Shown here: in pieces, positions 1-7,830 of the stretch
Numbering within the stretch: the first letter of the stretch is position 1
Layout: the number at the start of each line of letters is the position of its first letter
Assembly: GCA_943192975.1 (NCBI GenBank)
Contig: CALPCJ010000008.1
Coordinates: 1 to 64,000, forward strand
Direction: 5' to 3'
DNA: 64,000 nt
Source: Senimuribacter intestinalis
GTDB lineage: Bacteria > Bacillota > Clostridia > Peptostreptococcales > Anaerovoracaceae
The notes under the pieces: model-generated
Database searches by the model: none
Seen by the model: the letters and a program-made list of their open reading frames with translations, nothing else
Told to the model about the DNA's origin: nothing
Program-made: the position numbers and the translations under genes

Positions 1-915
1 ACTGTACTGATTCGAGGGGAAAGCGGAACCGGAAAAGAACTGATTGCTCAGTCTCTCCACAACGCATCCTACCGCAATAAATTTCCTTTTGTTGCCATAA
101 ACTGTGCAGCACTTCCTGACAATCTGCTGGAAAGCGAACTGTTCGGCTACGAAGGAGGTGCTTTTACCGGCGCACAGGCTAAGGGGAAAATCGGTCTCTT
201 TGAACAGGCAAACCACGGCACTATTTTTCTCGATGAGATAGGGGATATTTCCCCAAAGCTGCAGTCAAGACTACTCAGAACCATTCAGGAAAGACAGGTT
301 ATGCGAGTTGGCAGCGACAGACTCATTGATGTCGACATTCGCCTGATTACTGCAACCAATCGAGATTTGGAAGCAGCTGTCAGAGAGGGAAGTTTCCGAA
401 GCGATTTATTTTACAGACTCAACGTGCTGCCCATCATCATACCGCCGCTGCGAAAGAGAAAAGAAGATATTCTGCCGTTGCTGCAGCATTTCCTTGGCAC
501 GACTTTTAAGAATATCCCTCCCGCACAGCTGCGTCAATTGACTGACTACAACTGGCCCGGTAATATCAGAGAACTTGAAAATATAGCGACCTATTATCAG
601 ACACTTTCTGCTTTACCTCCTCAGATTAGCCAGCAGAACGGTAACGGAATTCCACTGAGGCTGTCCGGTGTCAGCATCAATCTCGCTATTTTAAAGGAAA
701 TCCGAGACCACACGCAGCTCTCTCACGGCATTGGCAGAGTTGCACTGATTCAAAGTCTGAGCCAGCGAAACATAAAAATCAGCGATTTTAGATTGCGCAG
801 CGAATTGGCTGCACTGCAGGAAAAGGGTTATATCGAAGTCGGAAAAGGTCGTCTTGGCACAAAAATTACCGAAACCGGTCTTGACTTTCTTGCTCATTCC
901 AATGACGCCATGTAG
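1..915 (+). CDS. Sigma-54 interacting AAA+ transcriptional activator, 3' part, winged-helix-like C-terminus
   Basis: Partial gene: the frame is open from the first base, so the N-terminal sensor lies outside the window. In the visible 304 residues there is a Walker A (GESGTGKE, about 6-13), an intact sigma-54 contact loop GAFTGA (53-58), a Walker B (GTIFLDEI, about 73-80) and the NWPGNIRELEN sensor II region. These are hallmarks of bacterial enhancer-binding proteins that open sigma-54 promoters with ATP. The last 80 residues do not look like the usual Fis-type helix-turn-helix; they read like a winged helix (FRLRSELAALQEKGYIEVGKG). The same kind of tail is found on the regulator at 17152-18855. 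Target genes and ligand cannot be deduced. Confidence 0.9.
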   Translation, partial: TVLIRGESGTGKELIAQSLHNASYRNKFPFVAINCAALPDNLLESELFGYEGGAFTGAQAKGKIGLFEQANHGTIFLDEIGDISPKLQSRLLRTIQERQVMRVGSDRLIDVDIRLITATNRDLEAAVREGSFRSDLFYRLNVLPIIIPPLRKRKEDILPLLQHFLGTTFKNIPPAQLRQLTDYNWPGNIRELENIATYYQTLSALPPQISQQNGNGIPLRLSGVSINLAILKEIRDHTQLSHGIGRVALIQSLSQRNIKISDFRLRSELAALQEKGYIEVGKGRLGTKITETGLDFLAHSNDAM

Positions 916-975
916 CTTTGTCCACGTATAAATATTTAAATAGAAACCATTAAATTTACGAAAGGGAACTCAACT

Positions 976-2004
976 ATGACCAACGTAGAAAAAAAACTTT
1001 ATGCAGTCCTTTTGATTGCACTCTTCACTGCTTTTGCGCTCCTCTCAGGCAGCCAACACGCCTTTGCTAGCGAAATTACCGGCGAAGACGTCATCAAAAA
1101 TTCCAAAGCAGGCATTTTGTACGAAGCAACGACAGGAACTGTTGTCTGTGAGAAAAATGCAGATATGCAGCTCCCACCCGCCAGCATGACTAAAGTTATG
1201 ACCGCCATTTTGGTTCTGGAACAAAACCCTAATCTCGAAGGCGAGCTTACAGTAAACAAAAACGCCGTCAGACACTACTACTGCAGTTACATGGAACCGC
1301 AGAGGCACCTCCTCGCCGGCGAAGTCATCTCTTACGAGGAGTGCATGAAATACCTGCTGATTCCATCAGGAAACGAAGCCGCTACCGCCTTCGCCTTCGA
1401 ACTGTGCGATACTTTCTCCGAATTCGTCGACATGATGAACGCAAAAGCAAAAGAAATCGGCTGCAAAAATACCAATTTCAAAGATCCTGTCGGGCTATCT
1501 TCCAGCGATCATTACACCACGCCGCGCGACATGGTAAAAATCTGCGAATACGCAATGCAGTTTGATAAATTCCGCGAAATCGTCGCTATGGAAGACGGTG
1601 CAGTTCCTGCTTCCAACGTGAGAGAAAAAGGCTTTGACTACTACACTACCAACTACGTAAAGTATCCCGACGACCGTTACGAAAGCCCTTATTCTCAGTA
1701 CGTAACAGGTATCAAAACTGGCTATACCCCTGCTGCCGGCTGGTGTCTGTCCAGCTGTATGGAAAAAGACGGTCTGGTGTGGTATACCGTTGTCATGGGT
1801 GGAGATGAACTGGATAACGGCGATGGACGAATCCTGCAGGGTGACTTCATTGACACAATTGCTCTTTACGAACAGACCGAAGGACTAACTGCCGATGATT
1901 TAAAAAAGCCCATCAGCCCGCTTCTCATCGGAGGTATCGCTGTTGCCGCAATCGCCATCATCATTTTAGTATTCTTCGCTATGAAGAAGAAAAAGACCAG
2001 CTAA
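976..2004 (+). CDS. D-alanyl-D-alanine carboxypeptidase (DacF/PBP5-like, S11 family)
   Basis: Trims the terminal D-Ala of peptidoglycan stem peptides outside the membrane. The 342-residue protein has a signal peptide (cleavage probably after AFA at about residue 31), the active-site SMTK (S70, K73), SGN (131-133) and KTG (247-249), the three motifs of penicillin-binding serine peptidases. The C-terminus carries a hydrophobic helix (IGGIAVAAIAIIILVFFAM) followed by KKKKTS, so it is a true transmembrane anchor rather than the amphipathic helix of PBP5. It starts 60 bp after the sigma-54 regulator, with a purine-rich RBS (GAAAGGGAA), in the same direction. Confidence 0.93.
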   Translation: MTNVEKKLYAVLLIALFTAFALLSGSQHAFASEITGEDVIKNSKAGILYEATTGTVVCEKNADMQLPPASMTKVMTAILVLEQNPNLEGELTVNKNAVRHYYCSYMEPQRHLLAGEVISYEECMKYLLIPSGNEAATAFAFELCDTFSEFVDMMNAKAKEIGCKNTNFKDPVGLSSSDHYTTPRDMVKICEYAMQFDKFREIVAMEDGAVPASNVREKGFDYYTTNYVKYPDDRYESPYSQYVTGIKTGYTPAAGWCLSSCMEKDGLVWYTVVMGGDELDNGDGRILQGDFIDTIALYEQTEGLTADDLKKPISPLLIGGIAVAAIAIIILVFFAMKKKKTS

Positions 2005-2008
2005 ACAG

Positions 2009-2422
2009 CTAGTCCTTAAAATACCCTTCGACTAAATCTTGCAAAGTAATATGGAAGAAAAAATCATATACCATATCGTCAAAGCGCTGCCACATCGGCA
2101 GCGTTTTGCATTTGCTCCTTTGCGGGCAGCTTTCCGCTCCTTTCTGCAAACACGCTACAGTTGCCAGCGTTCCTTCCGCCAGTTCTAAAATCTCTCCAAC
2201 GGTGTATTCCTGCGGTCTGCGGGTCAGCTTATAGCCGCCGCCCTTGCCGCGAGCACCGACAAGGAGTTTTTCCTTGACCAACACCTTTAAAATAATTTCA
2301 AGGTACTTTTTGGAAATTCCCTGCCGCATGGCAATTTCGTCCAGTGGTATAAATTTATCCGTATTCTGCTCTGCAAGGTCAATCATTACTCGCAGTGCAT
2401 ATCTGCCTTTCGTAGAAATCAT
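2009..2422 (-). CDS. Rrf2 family transcriptional regulator (CymR/IscR-like)
   Basis: 137 residues with the Rrf2 winged helix at the N-terminus (MISTKGRYALRVMIDLA, then the recognition region IAMRQGISKKYLEIILKVL and the wing GARGKGGGYKLTR). Three cysteines in VACLQKGAESCPQRSKC match the position of the IscR-type Fe-S ligands, so it may bind a cluster, although CymR proteins regulate cysteine metabolism without one. It diverges from cysK, and inverted CCTA/TAGG half-sites overlap both promoters. A role as repressor of sulfur/cysteine genes and of itself is therefore likely. Family assignment is secure; CymR versus IscR is not. Confidence 0.9.
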   Translation of the reverse strand: MISTKGRYALRVMIDLAEQNTDKFIPLDEIAMRQGISKKYLEIILKVLVKEKLLVGARGKGGGYKLTRRPQEYTVGEILELAEGTLATVACLQKGAESCPQRSKCKTLPMWQRFDDMVYDFFFHITLQDLVEGYFKD

Positions 2423-2444
2423 AGTGCGCCTCCTTTTGGGTTAA

Positions 2445-2479
2445 ACCTATTATACTACAAGTTTTTAGGTTTTTTCAAG
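2445..2479 (-). promoter_or_regulatory. Promoter of the Rrf2 gene with overlapping inverted repeat
   Basis: On the minus strand TTGAAA (2474-2479) lies 17 bp from TATAAT (2451-2456). A 7-bp inverted repeat, AAACCTA (2445-2451) and TAGGTTT (2468-2474), brackets the spacer and overlaps the -10 and -35, as expected for autorepression. Confidence 0.7.
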
Positions 2480-2715
2480 GGCGCCAGTCTGTTTTCTACG
2501 GCAAATCCATAAAAAATTTCTAACAAATAGGTGACATAGAGAAACATTGACAAATCCTTGAATTTTTTGTATTTTTGTCAACAAGCACGAAGAAAACAGA
2601 GGGTTTTCCGGTCATTTTAAGGCACTAAATTGACAAAAACCCGCAGATGAGCATAATTTGTCAATATCGACAGCTGTAAAAGAAAACTCGATCAGACGCC
2701 GGATTTTTCCTATTT

Positions 2716-2749
2716 ACCTATTGACAAAATAGGTTTATAGTTGTATGAT
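2716..2749 (+). promoter_or_regulatory. cysK promoter with Rrf2-type operator
   Basis: TTGACA (2721-2726) and TATGAT (2744-2749) are 17 bp apart. The inverted repeat ACCTAT-N7-ATAGGT (2716-2734) covers the -35. Its half-sites match those at the regulator's own promoter. The rest of the 2480-2715 spacer is AT-rich with no gene seen. Confidence 0.7.
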
Positions 2750-2782
2750 ATTCCCATAAAACAAACAGAAAGGGGTTTTAAC

Positions 2783-3715
2783 ATGACAAAGATATACACT
2801 TCCGCCGACCAACTCATCGGCGGCACACCGCTTTTAGAGCTTAAGAATATTGAAAGTGCACTGAATTTAAAAGCGAAAGTCCTGGTAAAACTGGAGTATT
2901 TCAACCCTGCCGGTTCAGTCAAGGACCGCATTGCCAAAGCCATGATTGATGACGCTGAACGGTCCGGAAAACTGCATCCAAATTCAGTCATTATTGAACC
3001 TACCTCTGGCAATACCGGTATCGGGCTTGCAGCTGTTGCTGCCGCAAGAGGTTACCGCATTATCATTGTAATGCCAGAAACTATGTCCATTGAACGCAGG
3101 CAGCTCATGCAGGCTTATGGCGCAGAGCTGGTGCTGACAGAAGGCGCAAAAGGCATGAAAGGCGCTATCGCAAAAGCGAAAGAGCTTGCAGAAACTATTC
3201 CAAATAGTTTCATTGCCGGTCAGTTCGTGAATCCTGCTAATCCAAAGATTCATCATGAAACTACCGGACCCGAAATTTTTGAAGACACCGATGGACAGGT
3301 TGATATCTTCGTAGCAGGAGTCGGCACCGGCGGCACCATTACCGGAGCTGGTCAATATTTGAAAGAGCAGAATCCCGCCATCAATGTGGTCGCTGTTGAA
3401 CCTGCTTCTTCAGCAGTTTTATCCACCGGCGCTGCCGGCTCCCATAAAATTCAAGGAATCGGCGCCGGCTTTGTTCCGGAGGTACTGGACACCCAAGTCT
3501 ATGATGAAATCATTACCGTATCAGACGATAACGCCTTTCACGCAGGTCGCCTTATCGCAAGCAGAGAAGGAATCCTGGTTGGCATTTCCTCCGGTGCTGC
3601 CCTTCATGCTGCTGTAACCCTTGCAAAACGTCCGGAAAACGAGGGAAAGACTATCGTCGCCATTCTTCCAGATACGGGCGACAGGTATCTGTCCACGCCT
3701 CTCTTTGCAAAATAA
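2783..3715 (+). CDS. cysK: Cysteine synthase A (O-acetylserine sulfhydrylase)
   Basis: Makes cysteine from O-acetylserine and sulfide using PLP. The 310-residue protein shows NPAGSVKDR with the PLP lysine K47, the phosphate/asparagine loop PTSGNTGIGLA and the glycine loop VGTGGTITG. The start at 2783 is chosen over an upstream frame start because AAAGGGG precedes it and MTKIYTSADQLIGGTPLLEL is the typical N-terminus. It is expressed from its own promoter, divergent from the Rrf2 regulator, and ends before a strong hairpin. Confidence 0.95.
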   Translation: MTKIYTSADQLIGGTPLLELKNIESALNLKAKVLVKLEYFNPAGSVKDRIAKAMIDDAERSGKLHPNSVIIEPTSGNTGIGLAAVAAARGYRIIIVMPETMSIERRQLMQAYGAELVLTEGAKGMKGAIAKAKELAETIPNSFIAGQFVNPANPKIHHETTGPEIFEDTDGQVDIFVAGVGTGGTITGAGQYLKEQNPAINVVAVEPASSAVLSTGAAGSHKIQGIGAGFVPEVLDTQVYDEIITVSDDNAFHAGRLIASREGILVGISSGAALHAAVTLAKRPENEGKTIVAILPDTGDRYLSTPLFAK

Positions 3716-3758
3716 TCATGTTAAAGTGCGCAATGTGCATCATTGATTCAAAAAATTC

Positions 3759-3800
3759 AAATGCACCATTAGCTCGTTTTCGCTTAAAATGGTGCATTTT
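3759..3800 (+). terminator. Intrinsic terminator after cysK
   Basis: Stem of 12 bp (AAATGCACCATT, 3759-3770, with AATGGTGCATTT, 3788-3799) followed by T-rich sequence; it lies between the convergent cysK and kinase genes and may act in both directions. Confidence 0.75.
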
Positions 3801-3812
3801 TATCTCGTTTTT

Positions 3813-5087
3813 TCACTGTACCTCTTCAACAGGAAAGCTCAAAGTCGCTTTGAACTGGTCACAGTCGATGTTAATGTCAAAAGCCCCTCCAAGCGCACCT
3901 GCATAGGTGCTGACAATAGCAAGTCCCAGTCCGTTCCCCTCGCTGGAACGAGCTTTATCACCGCGGGCAAACCGCTCCACAATATCCTCCGCATTGAAGT
4001 CCATAAAGTAGCCCGCAGTATTGGTAATTTCCAGGCAAAGTCTTCTCTCTGTAGCCCTGTCTGCAAAATAGGTTCGTACAAAAACTCTCGTTCCTTTTGC
4101 GGAATATTTCAGTGCATTCTCAATCAAATTTTGGCAAATACGGTACATGTGCAAATTGTCCGTCGTCAGGTGTGTGTCTTCCTCAGTCATGGAAGTAACA
4201 AAGTACAGCCCGCTCTCCTGAATTTGACTGTCCATATCAGCAAAAATCTGCTTAATTAGCATGTTGATTTCCACCGGCTCTAGGTTAATCTGGATATTGC
4301 CACTGCTGGCTTTCGCCAAAGAGAAGAGACTTTCTATCATTTCCTTCAGTTTTTGCGCTTTGTCAGAAATTACGTCCACGTAATCCCTCGCAACTTCATC
4401 CAGTTCTTCTTTTTTCAAAAGTTCCAAATATCCCACCATAGAAGTCAGTGGCGTTTTTAAATCGTGAGATACATTGGAGATCAGATCTACCTTCAGCTGC
4501 TCGCTCTTCGCCTCTTTTTCCAGACTCTTACGCTCCAGTTCGATGGCCTCCAAAAGCCTTGCCTTGTTGATATCAGTTACCTTTTCCATCATCATATCAA
4601 GGCGCCCTCGCATAAATTTTTCCACGTGAACCTTACACAGCATATAGAGCAAAATGACCGTCCCAATCAGATAGTAGCTAGTCGCCAGATTCGCGTAATA
4701 ATAATAGTAATACGATGTCATCTGCTGAAAGCGATAAAACAGCAGCGCAACTATAAGGAGTACAACAAATATGGTCAGAAGAATTTTTTGCTGCTGCCTT
4801 TGCTTCTGTTTCCATTCCTGATAAAAGTCACCGTTTTGCGGAATCCAGCTCCGATAAATGCGCGAAAGCGCCTCAGGAATTAACAGCGCCATCGCACCTG
4901 CCATGGGAAAATACCCCACAATTCCGATTGTCCAAACCTCCTTAGTTGTCAGACGCCCCAGATAGTGCAGTATGAGCACTGCCGTGAAGATACCGATAAT
5001 TGCCAGGACGATTCCAAAAAAAAGCTTACGATTTTCTTTCAATACTCCCTTTACTTTTTTAATTGAACTTTTCCATTTTGTATCCAA
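3813..5087 (-). CDS. Sensor histidine kinase (VanS-like)
   Basis: Membrane kinase of 424 residues that phosphorylates the overlapping upstream-encoded response regulator. Hydrophobic segments lie at about 22-43, 51-70, 101-119 and 133-152, with almost no extracellular domain, so the signal is probably sensed in the membrane. The phosphoacceptor is H208 in SNVSHDLKTPLTS; the ATPase has NLIENALKYS (N box) and GNGLGLAIV (G box). The gene overlaps the regulator by about 29 bp. The VanSR-type pair followed by nearby efflux genes suggests a cell-envelope stress role, which is inference. Confidence 0.9.
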   Translation of the reverse strand: MDTKWKSSIKKVKGVLKENRKLFFGIVLAIIGIFTAVLILHYLGRLTTKEVWTIGIVGYFPMAGAMALLIPEALSRIYRSWIPQNGDFYQEWKQKQRQQQKILLTIFVVLLIVALLFYRFQQMTSYYYYYYANLATSYYLIGTVILLYMLCKVHVEKFMRGRLDMMMEKVTDINKARLLEAIELERKSLEKEAKSEQLKVDLISNVSHDLKTPLTSMVGYLELLKKEELDEVARDYVDVISDKAQKLKEMIESLFSLAKASSGNIQINLEPVEINMLIKQIFADMDSQIQESGLYFVTSMTEEDTHLTTDNLHMYRICQNLIENALKYSAKGTRVFVRTYFADRATERRLCLEITNTAGYFMDFNAEDIVERFARGDKARSSEGNGLGLAIVSTYAGALGGAFDINIDCDQFKATLSFPVEEVQ

Positions 5088-5766
5088 TTCCCCACACCAC
5101 CTTTATGTATCTTGGATTTTTCGTATCAATTTCAATTTTTTCCCGGATATGTCTGATGTGTACCATGACGGTGTTTTCCACAGCAAAGGTCGCCTCTTCA
5201 CCCCAAACGTTTTCATAGATTTGTTCGGCAGGAAAAACTCTTCCGGCGTTTTCCATCAGCAGTTTGAGGATTTTGTACTCCGTCGCCGTCAGCTTAACCT
5301 CCTCGCCCTCCACGATGACGTTCTTCTGGCGTCTGTCCAAAACCAGCCCGCCGTTGACAACTTTATCCTCGTCAGATTTAGGACTGCCGCCGCCCCACAT
5401 GTGGTAACGGCGTAGCTGTGCCTTTACACGGGCAATGAGTTCTGCCGCATTATACGGCTTGCTGATATAATCATCTGCTCCCAGAATCAAGCCGGACACC
5501 TTATCGCTTTCTTCCGTCTTCGCTGACAAAATGATACAGGGAATCTTATGATTCTCCCTGATTTTCATCAGCGCAGAAAGTCCGTTCAGCCGCGGCATCA
5601 TGACATCCAGCAGAATCAGATCCACCGGATTTTTTTCAAGGACCTCTAGCGCTTCCATTCCATCATAGGCTGTAAGAATGAAATATCCCTCCAATTTCAA
5701 AAGCTTCCCCAGAGAGTCAACAATTTCCCTGTTATCATCTACAATTAAAATGGTCTCTGCATCCAT
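5059..5766 (-). CDS. OmpR/VanR family response regulator
   Basis: 235 residues: receiver domain with acidic pocket DD (10-11), phosphoacceptor D54 in DLILLDVMMP, conserved K in PYNAAELIARVKA region, and a C-terminal winged helix (LTATEYKILKLLMENAGRVF ... VMVHIRHIREKIE). It is transcribed first in the pair with the kinase, from an 82-bp gap behind the MATE gene, with a GGAGG RBS upstream. Regulon unknown. Confidence 0.92.
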   Translation of the reverse strand: MDAETILIVDDNREIVDSLGKLLKLEGYFILTAYDGMEALEVLEKNPVDLILLDVMMPRLNGLSALMKIRENHKIPCIILSAKTEESDKVSGLILGADDYISKPYNAAELIARVKAQLRRYHMWGGGSPKSDEDKVVNGGLVLDRRQKNVIVEGEEVKLTATEYKILKLLMENAGRVFPAEQIYENVWGEEATFAVENTVMVHIRHIREKIEIDTKNPRYIKVVWGIGYKMEKFN

Positions 5767-5848
5767 GTCAGTTTAACCTCCTCCATATCCTGTCATTACT
5801 TTACAAAATTCCCTTTATAAAAAACATAATGAAATTCTTAAAAAAACC

Positions 5849-7222
5849 TTAATTCTCCGGATCATCTCGCAGCATACGGCGCATTTCCCGCAAAAATAAT
5901 GTAACTGTCGCCGCTACGGCGATTGCATCCGCCACCGGTTCTGCCAAAAATACGGCAAAAACTTTGTCCATAAAGAATACCGGCAGCAGGAAAATCAGCG
6001 GAATCAATACGATAATCTTTCTAAAAATCGCCAAAAATGCACTAATTTTCGCATTGCCAAAAGCAATAAACGACTGCTGGCAGGAAATCTGCAATCCCAT
6101 TAAAAGAGAGGTCGCCATATAAATGCGCAGCGCCCATGTTGTAAATTCTACCAGCTGCGGATCATCGGTGAATATTCCCGCAAAGACAGAAGGCACCAGT
6201 TCCGCCAAAAGCCAAATTATTGCCGCATATACAAAGCAGCTGACCGTCTGCAGTTTAACCGCCTGCTTCAGTCTGGTCATATTTTTTGCGCCAAAGCTGT
6301 AACTGATAATCGGCTGGCCGCCCTGCGTCAACCCCTGCATAGGCAGCATAGAAAACTGCATAACGCTGGATAGAATCGTCATAGAGCCAACGGCTATATC
6401 GCCTCCATATTTCAGCAGCGACGTATTGAAACACAAGGTCAGAAGGCTTTCTGTAGACATCATCACAAAAGGCGCAATGCCAAGTGCGACACACGGCAGC
6501 AAAATTGATTTTTCCGGCTTCAAATATTCTCTCTTTAGACGCAGCACCGTCTTTCTCCCCCGCAAAAATCGATATGCCCACAGGGCGCTGATAGCCTGGG
6601 ATATTACCGTTGCAGTTGCTGCGCCCCGCACGCCCATATGCAGTCCGAAGATGAAAATCGGATCCAATACAATATTCGTTACAGCGCCGATGACAACGGT
6701 CATCATGCTAATCTTCGCAAAGCCCTGTGCCGAAATAAAGGCATTAAGGCCTAACGTCGCCTGTACAAAGATTGTGCCCATGGCATAAATAGTCATGTAC
6801 TGCTGGGCGTAGTCTATGGTGTTCTCACTAGCACCAAAAAGAAACAAAAGCGGCTCTTTAAACACCAGCACCACTGCGGTCAGCCCCGCCGCAGTCATCA
6901 AAAGGGCAGAAAAGCAGTTTCCCAAAATTTTCTCCGCTGTGGTATTATCCTGTTTTCCCATAAAAATGCTGGCGCGGGGCGCACCGCCCATGCCCATCAA
7001 ATAGGCAAAAGCCGATATAATCATGATAATCGGAAAACAAATCCCCACACCTGTCAGCGCTGCAGCGCCCTCACCCGGAATATGCCCGATATACATTCTG
7101 TCCACCATGTTATAAAGTGCATTAACTACCTGAGATGTAATGGCAGGAACAGCCAGCACAAACAGCAGACGCCCTACAGACGTCTGCCCTAAATCCACTT
7201 CATTAGCCTGTTTAAGCCTCAT
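5849..7222 (-). CDS. MATE family efflux transporter
   Basis: 457-residue multidrug/Na+ or H+ antiporter of the MATE family, about 12 membrane helices. The family N-terminus is evident (VGRLLFVLAVPAITSQVVNALYNMVDRMYIGHIPG). A longer frame starts at 7294, but the internal ATG at 7222 is preferred: it is preceded by GGGGAG and gives the standard N-terminus MRLKQANEVDLG. With this start it overlaps the end of the DUF2284 gene by about 11 bp, implying translational coupling. Substrate unknown. Confidence 0.92.
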   Translation of the reverse strand: MRLKQANEVDLGQTSVGRLLFVLAVPAITSQVVNALYNMVDRMYIGHIPGEGAAALTGVGICFPIIMIISAFAYLMGMGGAPRASIFMGKQDNTTAEKILGNCFSALLMTAAGLTAVVLVFKEPLLFLFGASENTIDYAQQYMTIYAMGTIFVQATLGLNAFISAQGFAKISMMTVVIGAVTNIVLDPIFIFGLHMGVRGAATATVISQAISALWAYRFLRGRKTVLRLKREYLKPEKSILLPCVALGIAPFVMMSTESLLTLCFNTSLLKYGGDIAVGSMTILSSVMQFSMLPMQGLTQGGQPIISYSFGAKNMTRLKQAVKLQTVSCFVYAAIIWLLAELVPSVFAGIFTDDPQLVEFTTWALRIYMATSLLMGLQISCQQSFIAFGNAKISAFLAIFRKIIVLIPLIFLLPVFFMDKVFAVFLAEPVADAIAVAATVTLFLREMRRMLRDDPEN

Positions 7223-7763
7223 TACCGTTATACTCCCCTTTGCAAAGCAGACCTCCGACCAGCACGAAGTAGTCTGGCACTTTCCCCTCTTCAATCCACT
7301 GCAGATTGATTCCCAGCAGCTTGCTTGCAGTCAGTCCTACATTGCCGCCAAGGGATTCCACTGAATAGCGCATTTTTTCCGGAAAGCGACATGGCTGTCC
7401 AAGGGGTTTGCTGCAGTTATCCTCACCACAAATATGACAGCTTCCTGCACTTAGGGATCTGCTGCCCGGCTGCCTTTCTTCTGCTGCGAAAAGTTCTGCT
7501 GTTAACGCCTTCTTCACCCCAGTCATCAGATTCTCCCAGTCATCTTTTTCCTCCTCTGCAAGAATCATTTTCTTTCCAACGACATGCAAGGTGTCAAATT
7601 GTTTCCAGTAGTCTTCTACCGGGTCAAAGTCATAGGATGGGCAGGACCATTTTCTGTCATAATTTCCGCAGACTTTACAGCATTCTAAAAATTCCTCCAC
7701 ATTGACGTATTCTTCGATATAAGTCGGTACGTCAATTGTCTTTTCAAATGTTTCAATTTTCAT
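7212..7763 (-). CDS. DUF2284 cysteine-rich putative metal-binding protein
   Basis: 183 residues matching the DUF2284 family by its cysteine pattern: C28, C29, C32 and C41 in LECCKVCGN...WSCPSYDF, and a second group in CHICGEDNCSKPLGQPCRFPEKMR. The pattern suggests a bound metal or Fe-S centre. No function is established. It is co-transcribed with, and overlaps, the MATE gene. Confidence 0.8.
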   Translation of the reverse strand: MKIETFEKTIDVPTYIEEYVNVEEFLECCKVCGNYDRKWSCPSYDFDPVEDYWKQFDTLHVVGKKMILAEEEKDDWENLMTGVKKALTAELFAAEERQPGSRSLSAGSCHICGEDNCSKPLGQPCRFPEKMRYSVESLGGNVGLTASKLLGINLQWIEEGKVPDYFVLVGGLLCKGEYNGNEA

Positions 7764-7767
7764 AGTT

Positions 7768-7802
7768 CCAGTTTACCATAAAATGTTTTTGTGGTAAACT
7801 GG
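7768..7802. promoter_or_regulatory. 11-bp perfect dyad in a divergent promoter region
   Basis: CCAGTTTACCA (7768-7778) and TGGTAAACTGG (7792-7802) are perfect inverted repeats 13 bp apart in the 67-bp gap between the DUF2284 gene and the amidohydrolase-like gene. Likely an operator; the binding protein is not evident. Confidence 0.6.
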
Positions 7803-7830
7803 TTATATACCATTCTTCTGGAGGTTGCAC

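Noticed and set aside
3789..4259. Open frame of 156 codons on the plus strand
   Set aside because: Antisense to the ATPase domain of the histidine kinase; no RBS and no protein-like composition.
7223..7294. Longer N-terminus for the MATE protein
   Set aside because: The extra 24 residues are Cys-rich shadow of the DUF2284 gene; the internal start has a better RBS and the family N-terminus.
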